A program made the translations under genes and the position numbers. The notes below the pieces were generated by a model that saw only the letters and a program-made list of their open reading frames with translations, searched no databases and was not told the origin of the DNA. A stretch of DNA of 7,400 nucleotides, taken from the NCBI GenBank assembly GCA_937950105.1, contig CALFEM010000264.1, forward strand, positions 1 through 7,400. Reading direction: 5' to 3'. Shown one piece after another: positions 1-6,254 of this stretch. The stretch is from an uncultured Alphaproteobacteria bacterium. GTDB lineage: Bacteria; Pseudomonadota; Alphaproteobacteria; Rhizobiales; Hyphomicrobiaceae. Each line of letters starts with the position of its first letter. Position 1 is the first letter of the stretch.

Positions 1-46
1 CGAGATGCCTAAGTGACTGGAGTTCAGACGTGTGCTCTTCCGATCT
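1..46 (+). other. Illumina TruSeq P7 index adapter (sequencing artefact)
   Basis: These bases are the 3' part of a TruSeq indexing primer, not genome. Bases 1-6 (CGAGAT) are the end of the P7 flow-cell sequence. Bases 7-12 (GCCTAA) are the reverse complement of TruSeq index 3 (TTAGGC). Bases 13-46 are the full 34-base read-2 priming site, starting GTGACTGG and ending CTTCCGATCT. Read in frame from 30, the adapter gives the peptide MCSSDL, a well-known contamination signature in protein databases. Genomic sequence begins at about 47. It marks a contig end where adapter was not trimmed. Confidence 0.98.
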
Positions 47-47
47 T

Positions 48-881
48 CCTTCGCGCTTCGATCTGGTGGCGCTGGCCATGCAGGAACCGCAGTACGGCGC
101 GGCCGGCGTGCGTGAGCTGCTGGCGGCGGTCGCCCGCTCGCGCGTGCCGGTGATGTCGATCATGAACATGCCGCCGCTGCCCTATCTCAAACGTATCAAG
201 GGGCTCGACTCGGCGGCGCTGCAGCACTGCTACACGGACCCGAGCGTGTGGAGCGGGTTCGATCCGGCGAGGTTCACGCTGTGCAGCCCCGATCCGCAGG
301 CGTTCCGTCCGCCGGACGAGAAAATCAACGTCCTGCAGGTGCGGCTGCCGACCAACTTCAAGGCGGCGCGGTTCGCTTCCGATGGCGATACGGCGATCCT
401 CGAGCGGCTGGAGGCGGACATCGCCGCGGCGCGATACCCGTTCGGCGACGAGATGCTGGAGCTGCCGGTGAAGCTCAAGGTGCACGACTCGATCTTCGTG
501 CCGATGGCGAAGTGGGCGATGCTGCTGGCCGGCAATTACCGCTGCGTGCAGGCGGATGGCATGCGTCCGATCAGGGACGCCGTGCATTCCGATGTCGCGG
601 CATCGCGCGCGGTCTACGACTGGGTCGCGAGCCTGTGCGTCACGCTCGGCGCGAGCCCGGCGGACATGGTGCCGTTCGACAAGTACGCGGCCGCTGCGCA
701 GTCGCTTTTGAGTCCGTCGTCAGCGGCGCGTGCGCTGGCGGCCGGCGCGCAGAGCATCGAGCGCGTCGACAAGCTGGTGCAGGCGATCGCGGCGCAGAAA
801 GGCATGCGCCTTGCCGCAATCGACGAAACCGTGGCTCTGGTCGATGGCTGGCTCGCCACGAATCGGCGCAAGATCGCCTGA
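48..881 (+). CDS. Conserved protein, 5'-truncated; possibly NAD(P)-dependent dehydrogenase/ketopantoate reductase-like
   Basis: About 277 codons of an open frame end at a TGA (879-881). The frame runs back into the adapter, so the apparent GTG start at 30 is artificial and the real N-terminus is missing. The first genuine residues (PSRFDLVALAMQEPQYG) look like the later part of a Rossmann domain: a hydrophobic strand followed by a short loop, as where dehydrogenases ask whether a product is 'available'. The rest is mainly helical, with the conserved-looking patches MSIMNMPPLPYL, LPVKLKVHDSIFVPMAKWAM and VPFDKYAAAAQSLLSPSSAAR. A two-domain reductase of the 6-phosphogluconate dehydrogenase or ketopantoate reductase type would fit, but the nucleotide-binding glycine motif would lie in the lost part and I cannot confirm the PanE catalytic Lys/Asn/Glu set. 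Codon use is typical high-GC coding. It converges on rplS and shares the terminator downstream. The coding call is firm; the function is a guess. Confidence 0.8.
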   Translation, partial: PSRFDLVALAMQEPQYGAAGVRELLAAVARSRVPVMSIMNMPPLPYLKRIKGLDSAALQHCYTDPSVWSGFDPARFTLCSPDPQAFRPPDEKINVLQVRLPTNFKAARFASDGDTAILERLEADIAAARYPFGDEMLELPVKLKVHDSIFVPMAKWAMLLAGNYRCVQADGMRPIRDAVHSDVAASRAVYDWVASLCVTLGASPADMVPFDKYAAAAQSLLSPSSAARALAAGAQSIERVDKLVQAIAAQKGMRLAAIDETVALVDGWLATNRRKIA

Positions 882-916
882 CGTTCCGCGCCAATTGTAA
901 GGTATGGCACAACGAC

Positions 917-946
917 AAAGGCCCCACTCTCGCGAGCGGGGCCTTT
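917..946. terminator. Bidirectional hairpin terminator between convergent genes
   Basis: A perfect 9-bp inverted repeat, AAAGGCCCC (917-925) and GGGGCCTTT (938-946), is extended inside by three more pairs after one mismatch and closed by a 4-base loop (TCGC). The outer A/T ends supply a short U-run on either strand: TTTCGTTATT after it on plus, TTTGTCGTTG on minus. It sits 35 bases past the stop of the plus-strand gene and 28 bases past the rplS stop on the minus strand, exactly where a terminator shared by two convergent genes is expected. Confidence 0.88.
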
Positions 947-974
947 CGTTATTGCTGCAAACCGTGCGGGCCGA

Positions 975-1625
975 TCAGGCCTTCGGCTCTTCGGCCGGAA
1001 CTTCGGTGACGGCGGCCTCGGCGATCAGGCGCTGGGCCTGGCCGACCCAGTCGTCCTTCTCGATGCGGCCGTCGAGCTGCAGTGCTTCCTCGACGTTGGC
1101 GATGTCGTCGTCCGAGAGGTTGGCGACCTGCTCCAGCTTCATCAGGTTGAGCTGCTTCAGGCGGGCGAACAGATCGGTGTCGATGCCGTTGATCTGCGTC
1201 AGGTCGTCGGCCTCGCCCTTCGGCTTCTTGAAGCCCTTCCACGCGGCGTTGAGGCGGCGGGCGCGGGCGTCGGTGCGCTCGACGATACGGGCGGCCTTAC
1301 CGCGGCGGCCACGCAGGTAGTAGAGCTTCGCGCGGCGGACGCGGCCACGGCGGATGACCTCGATGTTGGTGATGAACGGCGAGTAGATCGGGAACACGCG
1401 CTCCACGCCCTCGCCGTAGGAGATCTTGCGGACGGTGAAGCTCTCGTTGATGCCGGCGCCGAAGCGGGCGATGCAGACGCCCTCGTAGGCCTGGTTGCGG
1501 GTGTTGTTGCCCTCGACCACCTTGACGAGCACCTTGAGCGTGTCGCCGGGGCCGAACTCCGGCACGGCGCGCTTCGCGGTGATCGCCTTGATCTGCTCGA
1601 GCTCGAGCTCCTGAATGATGTTCAT
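975..1625 (-). CDS. rplS: 50S ribosomal protein bL19 with helix-hairpin-helix-like C-terminal extension
   Basis: The first ~117 of 216 residues are a canonical bL19, a protein at the 30S-50S interface. Diagnostic stretches are [16 protein letters not shown] (24-39), [14 protein letters not shown] (45-58), [20 protein letters not shown] (63-82) and the basic segment [19 protein letters not shown] (92-110). Typical bL19 is about 115-130 residues long, so roughly 95 residues are extra. After a basic linker (about 118-138), residues ~140-203 ([18 protein letters not shown] ... [19 protein letters not shown]) resemble the helix-hairpin-helix-like tail known on alphaproteobacterial bL21 and on some NuoE proteins. 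An acidic end (EVPAEEPKA) follows. The ATG start is supported by AAGGAA (1634-1639) 8 bases upstream. The usual trmD-rplS linkage is absent: the upstream neighbour is a sugar epimerase, and rplS has its own promoter. Core identity is certain; the tail's function is unknown. Confidence 0.97.
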   Translation of the reverse strand: MNIIQELELEQIKAITAKRAVPEFGPGDTLKVLVKVVEGNNTRNQAYEGVCIARFGAGINESFTVRKISYGEGVERVFPIYSPFITNIEVIRRGRVRRAKLYYLRGRRGKAARIVERTDARARRLNAAWKGFKKPKGEADDLTQINGIDTDLFARLKQLNLMKLEQVANLSDDDIANVEEALQLDGRIEKDDWVGQAQRLIAEAAVTEVPAEEPKA

Positions 1626-1750
1626 TTCTTTGATTCCTTGTTGTTCATCAATGCAGAGGAGCCGCGCTCTCGCGTCCTGCCTTGCGGCTGGAGCGGGTCA
1701 CGGCTCGTGCGGCCCGGTGCGGGCGATCCCGTTCGAGGGGAGTTCTTGTG
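1626..1750 (-). other. rplS 5' leader region
   Basis: This is the untranslated stretch between the predicted transcription start and the rplS ATG. It holds the ribosome binding site AAGGAA (1634-1639). It also holds a 6-bp inverted repeat (AGCCGC 1660-1665 with GCGGCT 1684-1689, 18 bases apart) that could form a stem just upstream of the ribosome site. A leader this long could carry autogenous control, as in several ribosomal protein genes, but I see no known riboswitch or protein-binding motif. Confidence 0.4.
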
Positions 1751-1756
1751 CGGGCG

Positions 1757-1785
1757 CGTATAGCTGAAACGCGGGCCCTTGTCGA
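1757..1785 (-). promoter_or_regulatory. Probable sigma-70-type promoter of rplS
   Basis: On the minus strand a -35 box TCGACA (1780-1785, five of six against TTGACA) is followed by exactly 17 bases and a -10 box TATACG (1757-1762). The extended form GCTATAC fits the GCTA-type -10 seen in alphaproteobacteria. The predicted start lies near 1750, giving rplS a leader of about 125 nt. Placement upstream of a highly expressed gene and downstream of an unrelated operon supports it. Not tested experimentally. Confidence 0.65.
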
Positions 1786-1864
1786 GGCGGGGGCTGCCGT
1801 GGGCGCTGCCGGTCGGCGGCGCCCGTGAGCTCGGGCCAAGAGGGTCGCGGGGCACCCGAGCGGC

Positions 1865-2830
1865 TCAACCTCCACTCGGCGCCGGGCCGGTCATGTGGCG
1901 CATCACGCGGTCTGCAGTCGTTGCAATACCGATCTGTAGCGGCGTGGCGCGCAGTGACGGTGGCAGGCTGCCGTGCTCCACGCTCATGTCCCGAGCGTTG
2001 GACGGAGTCGTGTCGAACTGCACGTAGAGTGACCGCTGCATTCGGGCTTCGACGTGCCGGACTACCTCGAGCACACTGGTGGGTTTTCCGCTCGCCAGTA
2101 AGTGCGTGGCGGACGGCGCACGGTAGATGACCGCGTCGGCGATGAAACGGGCAATGTCATCTGCGAACACATAATCGCGGATAGTGTTGGGATTGCCAAA
2201 AATGCGCGTGGTGCGGCGGCGGATGGCATCGCCTGCGAGAGCGGCGACGAGGCCGGTTCGACCACGCGGCGCAAAGCCGTAGACCGAGGTCGGACGGTAG
2301 ATCTGAGTGTTGATGCGTCCCGGAAGATCGCGCGTCAGTGCCTCTTGTTCGAGCTTTATACGACCGTAGGGCCGCAGCGGCTCGGGCCGTGTCGAACCAC
2401 TGACATGGCGCCGGCCTTCGAACAGACCGCCGGCTGAGCTTAGCAAATGGAAGGTGTGTTCGGAGTCGGGCAGGCGGGTGGCGAGCCGTCTCGCGAAATC
2501 GAGCACAGCGCCGAAAGCCCGGCGTTCCGTTTCGAATGTTTCGGCCGGAGTTGCGAAACCTCCGACGCCCGCGCACCAGACACAATCAAAGAGCGACTGC
2601 TGGCCGGCTATGTCGAGATTCGTCGCTTGCCGCGCGACCGCGTGTTCGATCGCTGCGGACTGCAGCGCGAAGGGTGCAGCCGGCCCCCAGCCGAAGGGTA
2701 GAAGGTCGTTTGCCGCGATCAACCGTTGCCGCAGTTCGTGCTGTAGCGCGGAGCCGATCAGACCGAGGCCGAACAGCGCGATGACGTGATGTCGCCCGGT
2801 CGCGTGCGCCCGACCTGAGGCCAAGATCAT
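1865..2830 (-). CDS. SDR-family NAD(P)-dependent epimerase/dehydratase
   Basis: A 321-residue protein of extended short-chain dehydrogenase type, probably acting on a nucleotide-activated sugar in the cytoplasm. A glycine motif GLGLIG (21-26) follows a hydrophobic strand. LLSSAGG (129-135) supplies the catalytic serine region, YGRIK (155-159) is the YxxxK catalytic pair, RPTSVYG lies in the expected position about 20-25 residues later, and RDYVFADDIARFI is the usual C-terminal substrate-domain motif. The glycine pattern is GxGxxG rather than the TGxxGxxG common in extended SDRs. The ATG at 2828-2830 is chosen because it overlaps the TGA of the glycosyltransferase gene by 4 bases (ATGA) and opens onto the Rossmann fold. 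The open frame continues upstream to 3256, but that part is the antiparallel-frame shadow of the glycosyltransferase. There is no Shine-Dalgarno sequence, consistent with translational coupling. It is the last gene of the cassette. Substrate unknown. Confidence 0.88.
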   Translation of the reverse strand: MILASGRAHATGRHHVIALFGLGLIGSALQHELRQRLIAANDLLPFGWGPAAPFALQSAAIEHAVARQATNLDIAGQQSLFDCVWCAGVGGFATPAETFETERRAFGAVLDFARRLATRLPDSEHTFHLLSSAGGLFEGRRHVSGSTRPEPLRPYGRIKLEQEALTRDLPGRINTQIYRPTSVYGFAPRGRTGLVAALAGDAIRRRTTRIFGNPNTIRDYVFADDIARFIADAVIYRAPSATHLLASGKPTSVLEVVRHVEARMQRSLYVQFDTTPSNARDMSVEHGSLPPSLRATPLQIGIATTADRVMRHMTGPAPSGG

Positions 2831-3846
2831 GGGCCGGCGTCCGCGAAGTGACCGCGCAGGACAGCATCGCTCGAGCGGTCGATTACGAAATAGAGAGGGC
2901 GGCCATGCGCGCGCAAAATCAGGACCGACATGTACTCGAGCACGATGCCAAGCATCAGAAGGATGAGACCGCCAAGGAACATCGTCGTCAGCATGAGTGA
3001 CGTCCAACCCTGAATTGGAAAGACGCTTGGATTGATCAGCTTCGCTAGCAGAACCCAGGCGGCCAGCAGCGCGCTCGCCGCCACGATGGCAATACCAATG
3101 CCGGTGCCGAGCCGCAACACCTTGAGCTGGTTCGAGAACAACAGCTTGCGCGCATGCGAGAGCAGCCGCAGCAGACTGTAGCCGCTGCTCTTCGAGTGCT
3201 GGAAACGTTCGTCGGTCAGGGTCATCTCGACGCTTCCGACTCGTCCGGTGAACCACGACAGCGCCACATCAAAGTAGGTATCATAGGAACATACGCTCGA
3301 CGCCGCTCGCGCGACCGGGCCGCGCATCAGGCGAAAGCTGTTGAAGTGCACCGCATGCGGGCTGTTGGCCAACCAGCAGATCAGACGCTTGTAGCTGCGC
3401 GAGGCGAAATCGCGGAACGCGCCGTGGATGCGGCCCTGCGCATTGGCGTAGACGATGTCGCTGCTGCGCTCCGCAGCCGTGCGCAAGAGGTCGACGATGC
3501 GCGACGGTGGATGCTGCAGGTCCTCGTCCAGGGTCACCACCCAGTCGCCAGAGGTGTAAAGAATACCGGCTGCGGTCGCTGCGTGCTGGCCGCTGTTCCG
3601 TCCGAGGTGGAGTGCGGTCACCCAAGCGTGCTTTGCTGCCAGCCGATCGATGATCTCGGGCGAGCCGTCGCGTGCGCAGTCATCGACCAGCACGACCTCC
3701 GAGAGGAAGAACGGTCGTCCCGAAGCCGCCCACGCATTACGCACCGCTTCGATCTCTCCAATCAGCTTTTCGATGTAGCGTTCACCGGAATAGACCGGCA
3801 CGACGACCGAGACTGTGATGACTGTGCTGGTCGGTTCTATCGTCAT
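2827..3846 (-). CDS. GT2 family glycosyltransferase, polyprenyl-phosphate type (GtrB/ArnC/DPM1-like)
   Basis: This 339-residue GT-A enzyme is predicted to move a sugar from a nucleotide donor to polyprenyl phosphate at the inner face of the inner membrane. The N-terminal fold shows VVPVYS (15-20), VDDCARDGS (54-62), NSGQHAA (84-90) and the metal-binding LDEDLQHPP (106-114). ERFQHSKSSGYSLLRLL (214-230) matches the basic patch just before the membrane part in GtrB/ArnC-like enzymes. Two hydrophobic segments follow (about 248-270 and 283-305), then a short tail with RPLYFVID. Length and two-helix architecture fit the GtrB/DPM1-like branch. The ATG at 3844-3846 is the only sensible start, though no clear Shine-Dalgarno precedes it. 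It begins 49 bases after the gtrA-like gene and overlaps the epimerase start by 4 bases. The GT2 assignment is secure; the sugar is not known. Confidence 0.93.
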   Translation of the reverse strand: MTIEPTSTVITVSVVVPVYSGERYIEKLIGEIEAVRNAWAASGRPFFLSEVVLVDDCARDGSPEIIDRLAAKHAWVTALHLGRNSGQHAATAAGILYTSGDWVVTLDEDLQHPPSRIVDLLRTAAERSSDIVYANAQGRIHGAFRDFASRSYKRLICWLANSPHAVHFNSFRLMRGPVARAASSVCSYDTYFDVALSWFTGRVGSVEMTLTDERFQHSKSSGYSLLRLLSHARKLLFSNQLKVLRLGTGIGIAIVAASALLAAWVLLAKLINPSVFPIQGWTSLMLTTMFLGGLILLMLGIVLEYMSVLILRAHGRPLYFVIDRSSDAVLRGHFADAGP

Positions 3847-3895
3847 TGCGGCATCGGCGGAGAGGGTTGCGGGTTCGCCAGCGAAGTTGGTCTTC

Positions 3896-4351
3896 TCAGC
3901 GAGACTGCTGACGCGTGAATACCCATTGGTTCATTGCGAGGTAGGTAAGAATGGGTATGGTCGCTATAACGGCGATCATGCCGTAGGCGTAGTGCAGTCC
4001 CAGTCCCTCGACCACGACAGCCATCGCGGCGGCCGACAACAGAAGATTGGCTCCTTGCACAACCGAGTACTTCGGTGCTTCGACTTTCAGCGCGCCCTTC
4101 GAGTTGAAGGAGTAGCTGCGCTGGAGCACGAAGTTGACGGGGATCGCGATGGCGTAGCCGGCGGCACTGGCGAGCGTGGCGTCGGCGCCTAGCACCGAAA
4201 TGGCTAGCGCCGTCGCCAGCGCGTAGACGGCGGCACTCAACATGCCGACGCCGACGAAGCGAATGATCTTGGTGAACTCGTGGCTCGACGGCAGCGCAGT
4301 TGCGACGCCCGATGGAGAACCAGTCTCGTCGCAATCGCGGCTGCGGTTCAC
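3896..4351 (-). CDS. GtrA family membrane protein (putative lipid-linked sugar flippase)
   Basis: A 151-residue protein with a polar N-terminus (1-27) and four predicted membrane helices (about 31-53, 58-77, 98-116 and 121-140), the standard GtrA (PF04138) layout. Family hallmarks are IRFVGVGMLSAAVYALA (30-46), the IPVNFVLQRSYSF loop (70-82) and the terminal NQWVFTR (141-147). GtrA proteins are thought to flip polyprenyl-phosphate-linked sugar across the inner membrane. The neighbouring GT2 enzyme, which would make that lipid-linked sugar, fits this role. The start is GTG (4349-4351): it overlaps the methyltransferase TGA (GTGA) and has AGAGG (4358-4362) 6 bases upstream. Four-helix GtrA-like proteins also occur in arabinogalactan and teichoic acid systems, so the family call does not fix the glycan. 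Confidence 0.93.
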   Translation of the reverse strand: MNRSRDCDETGSPSGVATALPSSHEFTKIIRFVGVGMLSAAVYALATALAISVLGADATLASAAGYAIAIPVNFVLQRSYSFNSKGALKVEAPKYSVVQGANLLLSAAAMAVVVEGLGLHYAYGMIAVIATIPILTYLAMNQWVFTRQQSR

Positions 4352-5052
4352 GTTCGGCCTCTTGTGAAATACTGGGCGCCCAGAGGCATTCGTGAGATCG
4401 CCCCCTCGACGCTACGAACCAGGGGGCCGGTGGCGGGAATGGCGGCGATGTAGCGGGTAGCGACGTCCTTGAACCCGGCGCCGGAAAGGAGCGCCTCGGT
4501 CTTGCGAGCCGAAAGCAGCACGGCGTCGGCGTCGAACTCGCAGCGCGCCACGGTGTAGCGCGTCAGAAGATTGTACGGATTGTGCTCGAAAACCAGCGCG
4601 ACGCCTTCCGGGCGGAGCACACGTTTCATCTCAGCCGCGAATGCGGTCCACTGTGCGGGCGGTACGTGATGCATGACGCAGATGGTGTAGGCGAGGTCGA
4701 AGCTCGCGTCTGCGAATGGTAGACGATTGCCATCGTAAGCTTCATAGCGCACGCCTGGATGGTCGGCACGGGCGCGCGTGATGCTGTCGACGGAGACGTC
4801 GACGCCGCTCAGTGTTCCGAGACTTTGCAGGATGTGAGGATGAATGGTGCCGACGCCACAACCGATGTCGAGAGCATCGACGCGCCCGGGATGGGTGAAT
4901 TCCTCCGCCAACACCGCCTTGATGTAGTCGGCCTTGATTTTGGTGAACAGGTCGACCTTGAGTCCGGTGAACGCCAGCGACTTGTTGACGGTCGCCTCGT
5001 AGGATGTGGCGTAGTCGTCGAACTCGCTCTTTTGTCGGCCGGGTTCGGTCAC
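4348..5052 (-). CDS. Class I SAM-dependent methyltransferase (type 11-like)
   Basis: A 234-residue cytoplasmic methyltransferase. Motif I is LDIGCGVG (61-68), the AdoMet-binding loop. Motif II is the acidic GVDVS (83-87), and LPFADASFDLAY (111-122) followed by MHHVPP is the post-motif region of the type 11 family (PF08241). RVLRPEGVALVFEHNPYNLL then gives the usual strand and substrate-facing turn. The N-terminus SEFDDYATSYE resembles the 'xxFDxxAxxYd' opening of many small-molecule methyltransferases. The GTG start (5050-5052) is supported by GGAGG (5059-5063) 6 bases upstream. It is the first gene of the cassette, 68 bases downstream of gpsA, and overlaps the gtrA-like gene by 4 bases. The context suggests it methylates a sugar, a lipid-linked intermediate or the final glycan. 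Nothing in the sequence fixes the acceptor. Confidence 0.92.
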   Translation of the reverse strand: MTEPGRQKSEFDDYATSYEATVNKSLAFTGLKVDLFTKIKADYIKAVLAEEFTHPGRVDALDIGCGVGTIHPHILQSLGTLSGVDVSVDSITRARADHPGVRYEAYDGNRLPFADASFDLAYTICVMHHVPPAQWTAFAAEMKRVLRPEGVALVFEHNPYNLLTRYTVARCEFDADAVLLSARKTEALLSGAGFKDVATRYIAAIPATGPLVRSVEGAISRMPLGAQYFTRGRT

Positions 5053-5077
5053 AGCGCGCCTCCGCTAGGTCCGTTGG

Positions 5078-5106
5078 TGGATAGCGGGTCCGCCCCGACA
5101 GGGCAA
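5078..5106 (-). promoter_or_regulatory. Possible promoter for the methyltransferase-gtrA-GT2-SDR cassette
   Basis: In the 68-base gap after gpsA the minus strand has TTGCCC (5101-5106), then exactly 17 bases, then TATCCA (5078-5083) within GCTATCC. The -35 matches TTGACA at four of six positions and the -10 is weak. No hairpin terminator for gpsA is visible in the gap, so transcription may also read through from gpsA. Suggestive only. Confidence 0.35.
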
Positions 5107-5120
5107 GCACGAGCGTGGCC

Positions 5121-6110
5121 TCACCCCTCGGCCTTGAAGGGGCGGGCGAGAAGGGCGGCGATGGCGTCGTCGACGCTGGCGCGGGCCTCGACGATGGCGT
5201 GAACCGCCTCCGCGATCGGCATCTCGATCCCGCGCTCACGGGCGAGGCGGACGACGGCGGCGGCGGTCCACACGCCTTCCGTCACGGCGCGGCGCGCGCC
5301 GAGGATTTCGTCGATCGACCGGCCCTCGCCGAGCGCGCGCCCGAGGCTCATGTTGCGCGATTGCGGGCTGCCGCAGGTGAGGATCAGGTCTCCCAGGCCG
5401 GAGAGGCCCATCAACGTCTCGGGCTCGGCCCCGAACGCCTGGCCGAAGCGGCGCAACTCTGCGAAGCCACGCGCGACGAGGGCGGCATGCGCGCTGGCGC
5501 CGAGGCCCTTGCCGGCGACGATGCCGGCGGCGATGGCGAGCACGTTCTTGACCGCGCCGCCGATCTCGGCGCCGACCGGGTCGCGCGACCAGTAGAGGCG
5601 GAACTGGCGGTAGCCGAGCGACTCCGCGAGACGGCGGCCGAGGTCCTCGCGCTCGGTGGCGATGGTCAGCGCCGTCGGCAGGCCGCGCGCCACATCCGCC
5701 GCGAAGCTCGGGCCCGAAAGCACGGCGAGCGAGGCCTCGGGCAGCGCCTCGGCCAGCACCTCGCCCATCAGCTTGCCGGTCGCCTGTTCGATGCCCTTGG
5801 CGCAGTTGACGACGATGTGGCCGGGGCGCAGCAGCGGGCGCAGATCGCGCGCGACGGCGCGGACGTGCTGGGCCGGCGCCACCATCAGGATGATGTCCGA
5901 GGCGGCAATGCCGGCAAGGTCGCTGGTCGCGGTGAGGCCGGCATCGAGCTCCACGCCCGGCAGGAACAGCGCGTTGACGTGGCGCTCGTTGATGTCGGCG
6001 ACCACCTCGGCCTCGCGCGCCCACAGCGTCGCCTTGCGCCCGGCGAGACGCTGCGTCTGCGCCAGCGCCGTGCCCCACGCGCCGCCCCCGATCACACCGA
6101 CGCTGTCCAT
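5121..6110 (-). CDS. gpsA: NAD(P)H-dependent glycerol-3-phosphate dehydrogenase
   Basis: A complete 329-residue GpsA, the cytoplasmic enzyme that reduces dihydroxyacetone phosphate to sn-glycerol 3-phosphate, the backbone precursor of phospholipids. The N-terminal Rossmann motif is GVIGGGAWGTALA (5-17). The family marks follow in order: NCAKGIE (102-108), LSGPSFA (131-137), EIGGAVKNVLAIAAGI (182-197) with the conserved active-site lysine 188, AALVARGFAEL, and GLSGLGDLILTC in the C-terminal helical domain. The family is usually about 325-340 residues, so nothing is missing. The ATG at 6108-6110 is preceded by a G-rich Shine-Dalgarno, AAGGGGG (6116-6122). The upstream gene on the same strand is a DUF2189 protein 144 bases away. 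In many alphaproteobacteria gpsA directly follows tsaD; here the DUF2189 gene appears to sit between them. The next gene downstream is the methyltransferase of the glycan cassette. Confidence 0.98.
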   Translation of the reverse strand: MDSVGVIGGGAWGTALAQTQRLAGRKATLWAREAEVVADINERHVNALFLPGVELDAGLTATSDLAGIAASDIILMVAPAQHVRAVARDLRPLLRPGHIVVNCAKGIEQATGKLMGEVLAEALPEASLAVLSGPSFAADVARGLPTALTIATEREDLGRRLAESLGYRQFRLYWSRDPVGAEIGGAVKNVLAIAAGIVAGKGLGASAHAALVARGFAELRRFGQAFGAEPETLMGLSGLGDLILTCGSPQSRNMSLGRALGEGRSIDEILGARRAVTEGVWTAAAVVRLARERGIEMPIAEAVHAIVEARASVDDAIAALLARPFKAEG

Positions 6111-6254
6111 GGCCGCCCCCTTGTCCTGTCCGCGCGCCGTCTTACCACACGGGTACCAAGCGCCGCACCCCGCGCCGGACCGAGCCGGTCTGTTCGGTTC
6201 AGTCGGGGGCGCTGGGCTGGAGTGCGGACGCCAAAGCCTGTGGCGCTGTCGTTT

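Noticed and set aside
24..587. Minus-strand frame ending near the left edge
   Set aside because: Its C-terminus is translated adapter (a known ...GRAHV artefact) and the remainder is the antisense shadow of the first gene.
1622..1648. Eight-residue leader ORF (MNNKESKK) whose stop overlaps the rplS ATG
   Set aside because: It has no ribosome binding site of its own and contains the rplS Shine-Dalgarno sequence; the overlap is probably chance.
2831..3256. N-terminal extension of the SDR frame to 463 residues
   Set aside because: The extension overlaps the glycosyltransferase gene in another frame, is Arg-rich without family similarity, and the ATG at 2828-2830 with the ATGA overlap is a better start.
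3843..4334. 163-codon minus-strand frame over the gtrA-like gene, ending at the GT2 start
   Set aside because: It is an alternate-frame shadow of gtrA, Arg/His-rich, with no membrane pattern.
6111..6254. Possible gpsA promoter in the gap after the DUF2189 gene
   Set aside because: TAAGAC-like -10 candidates exist but no matching -35 at a proper distance; no convincing promoter or terminator could be supported.
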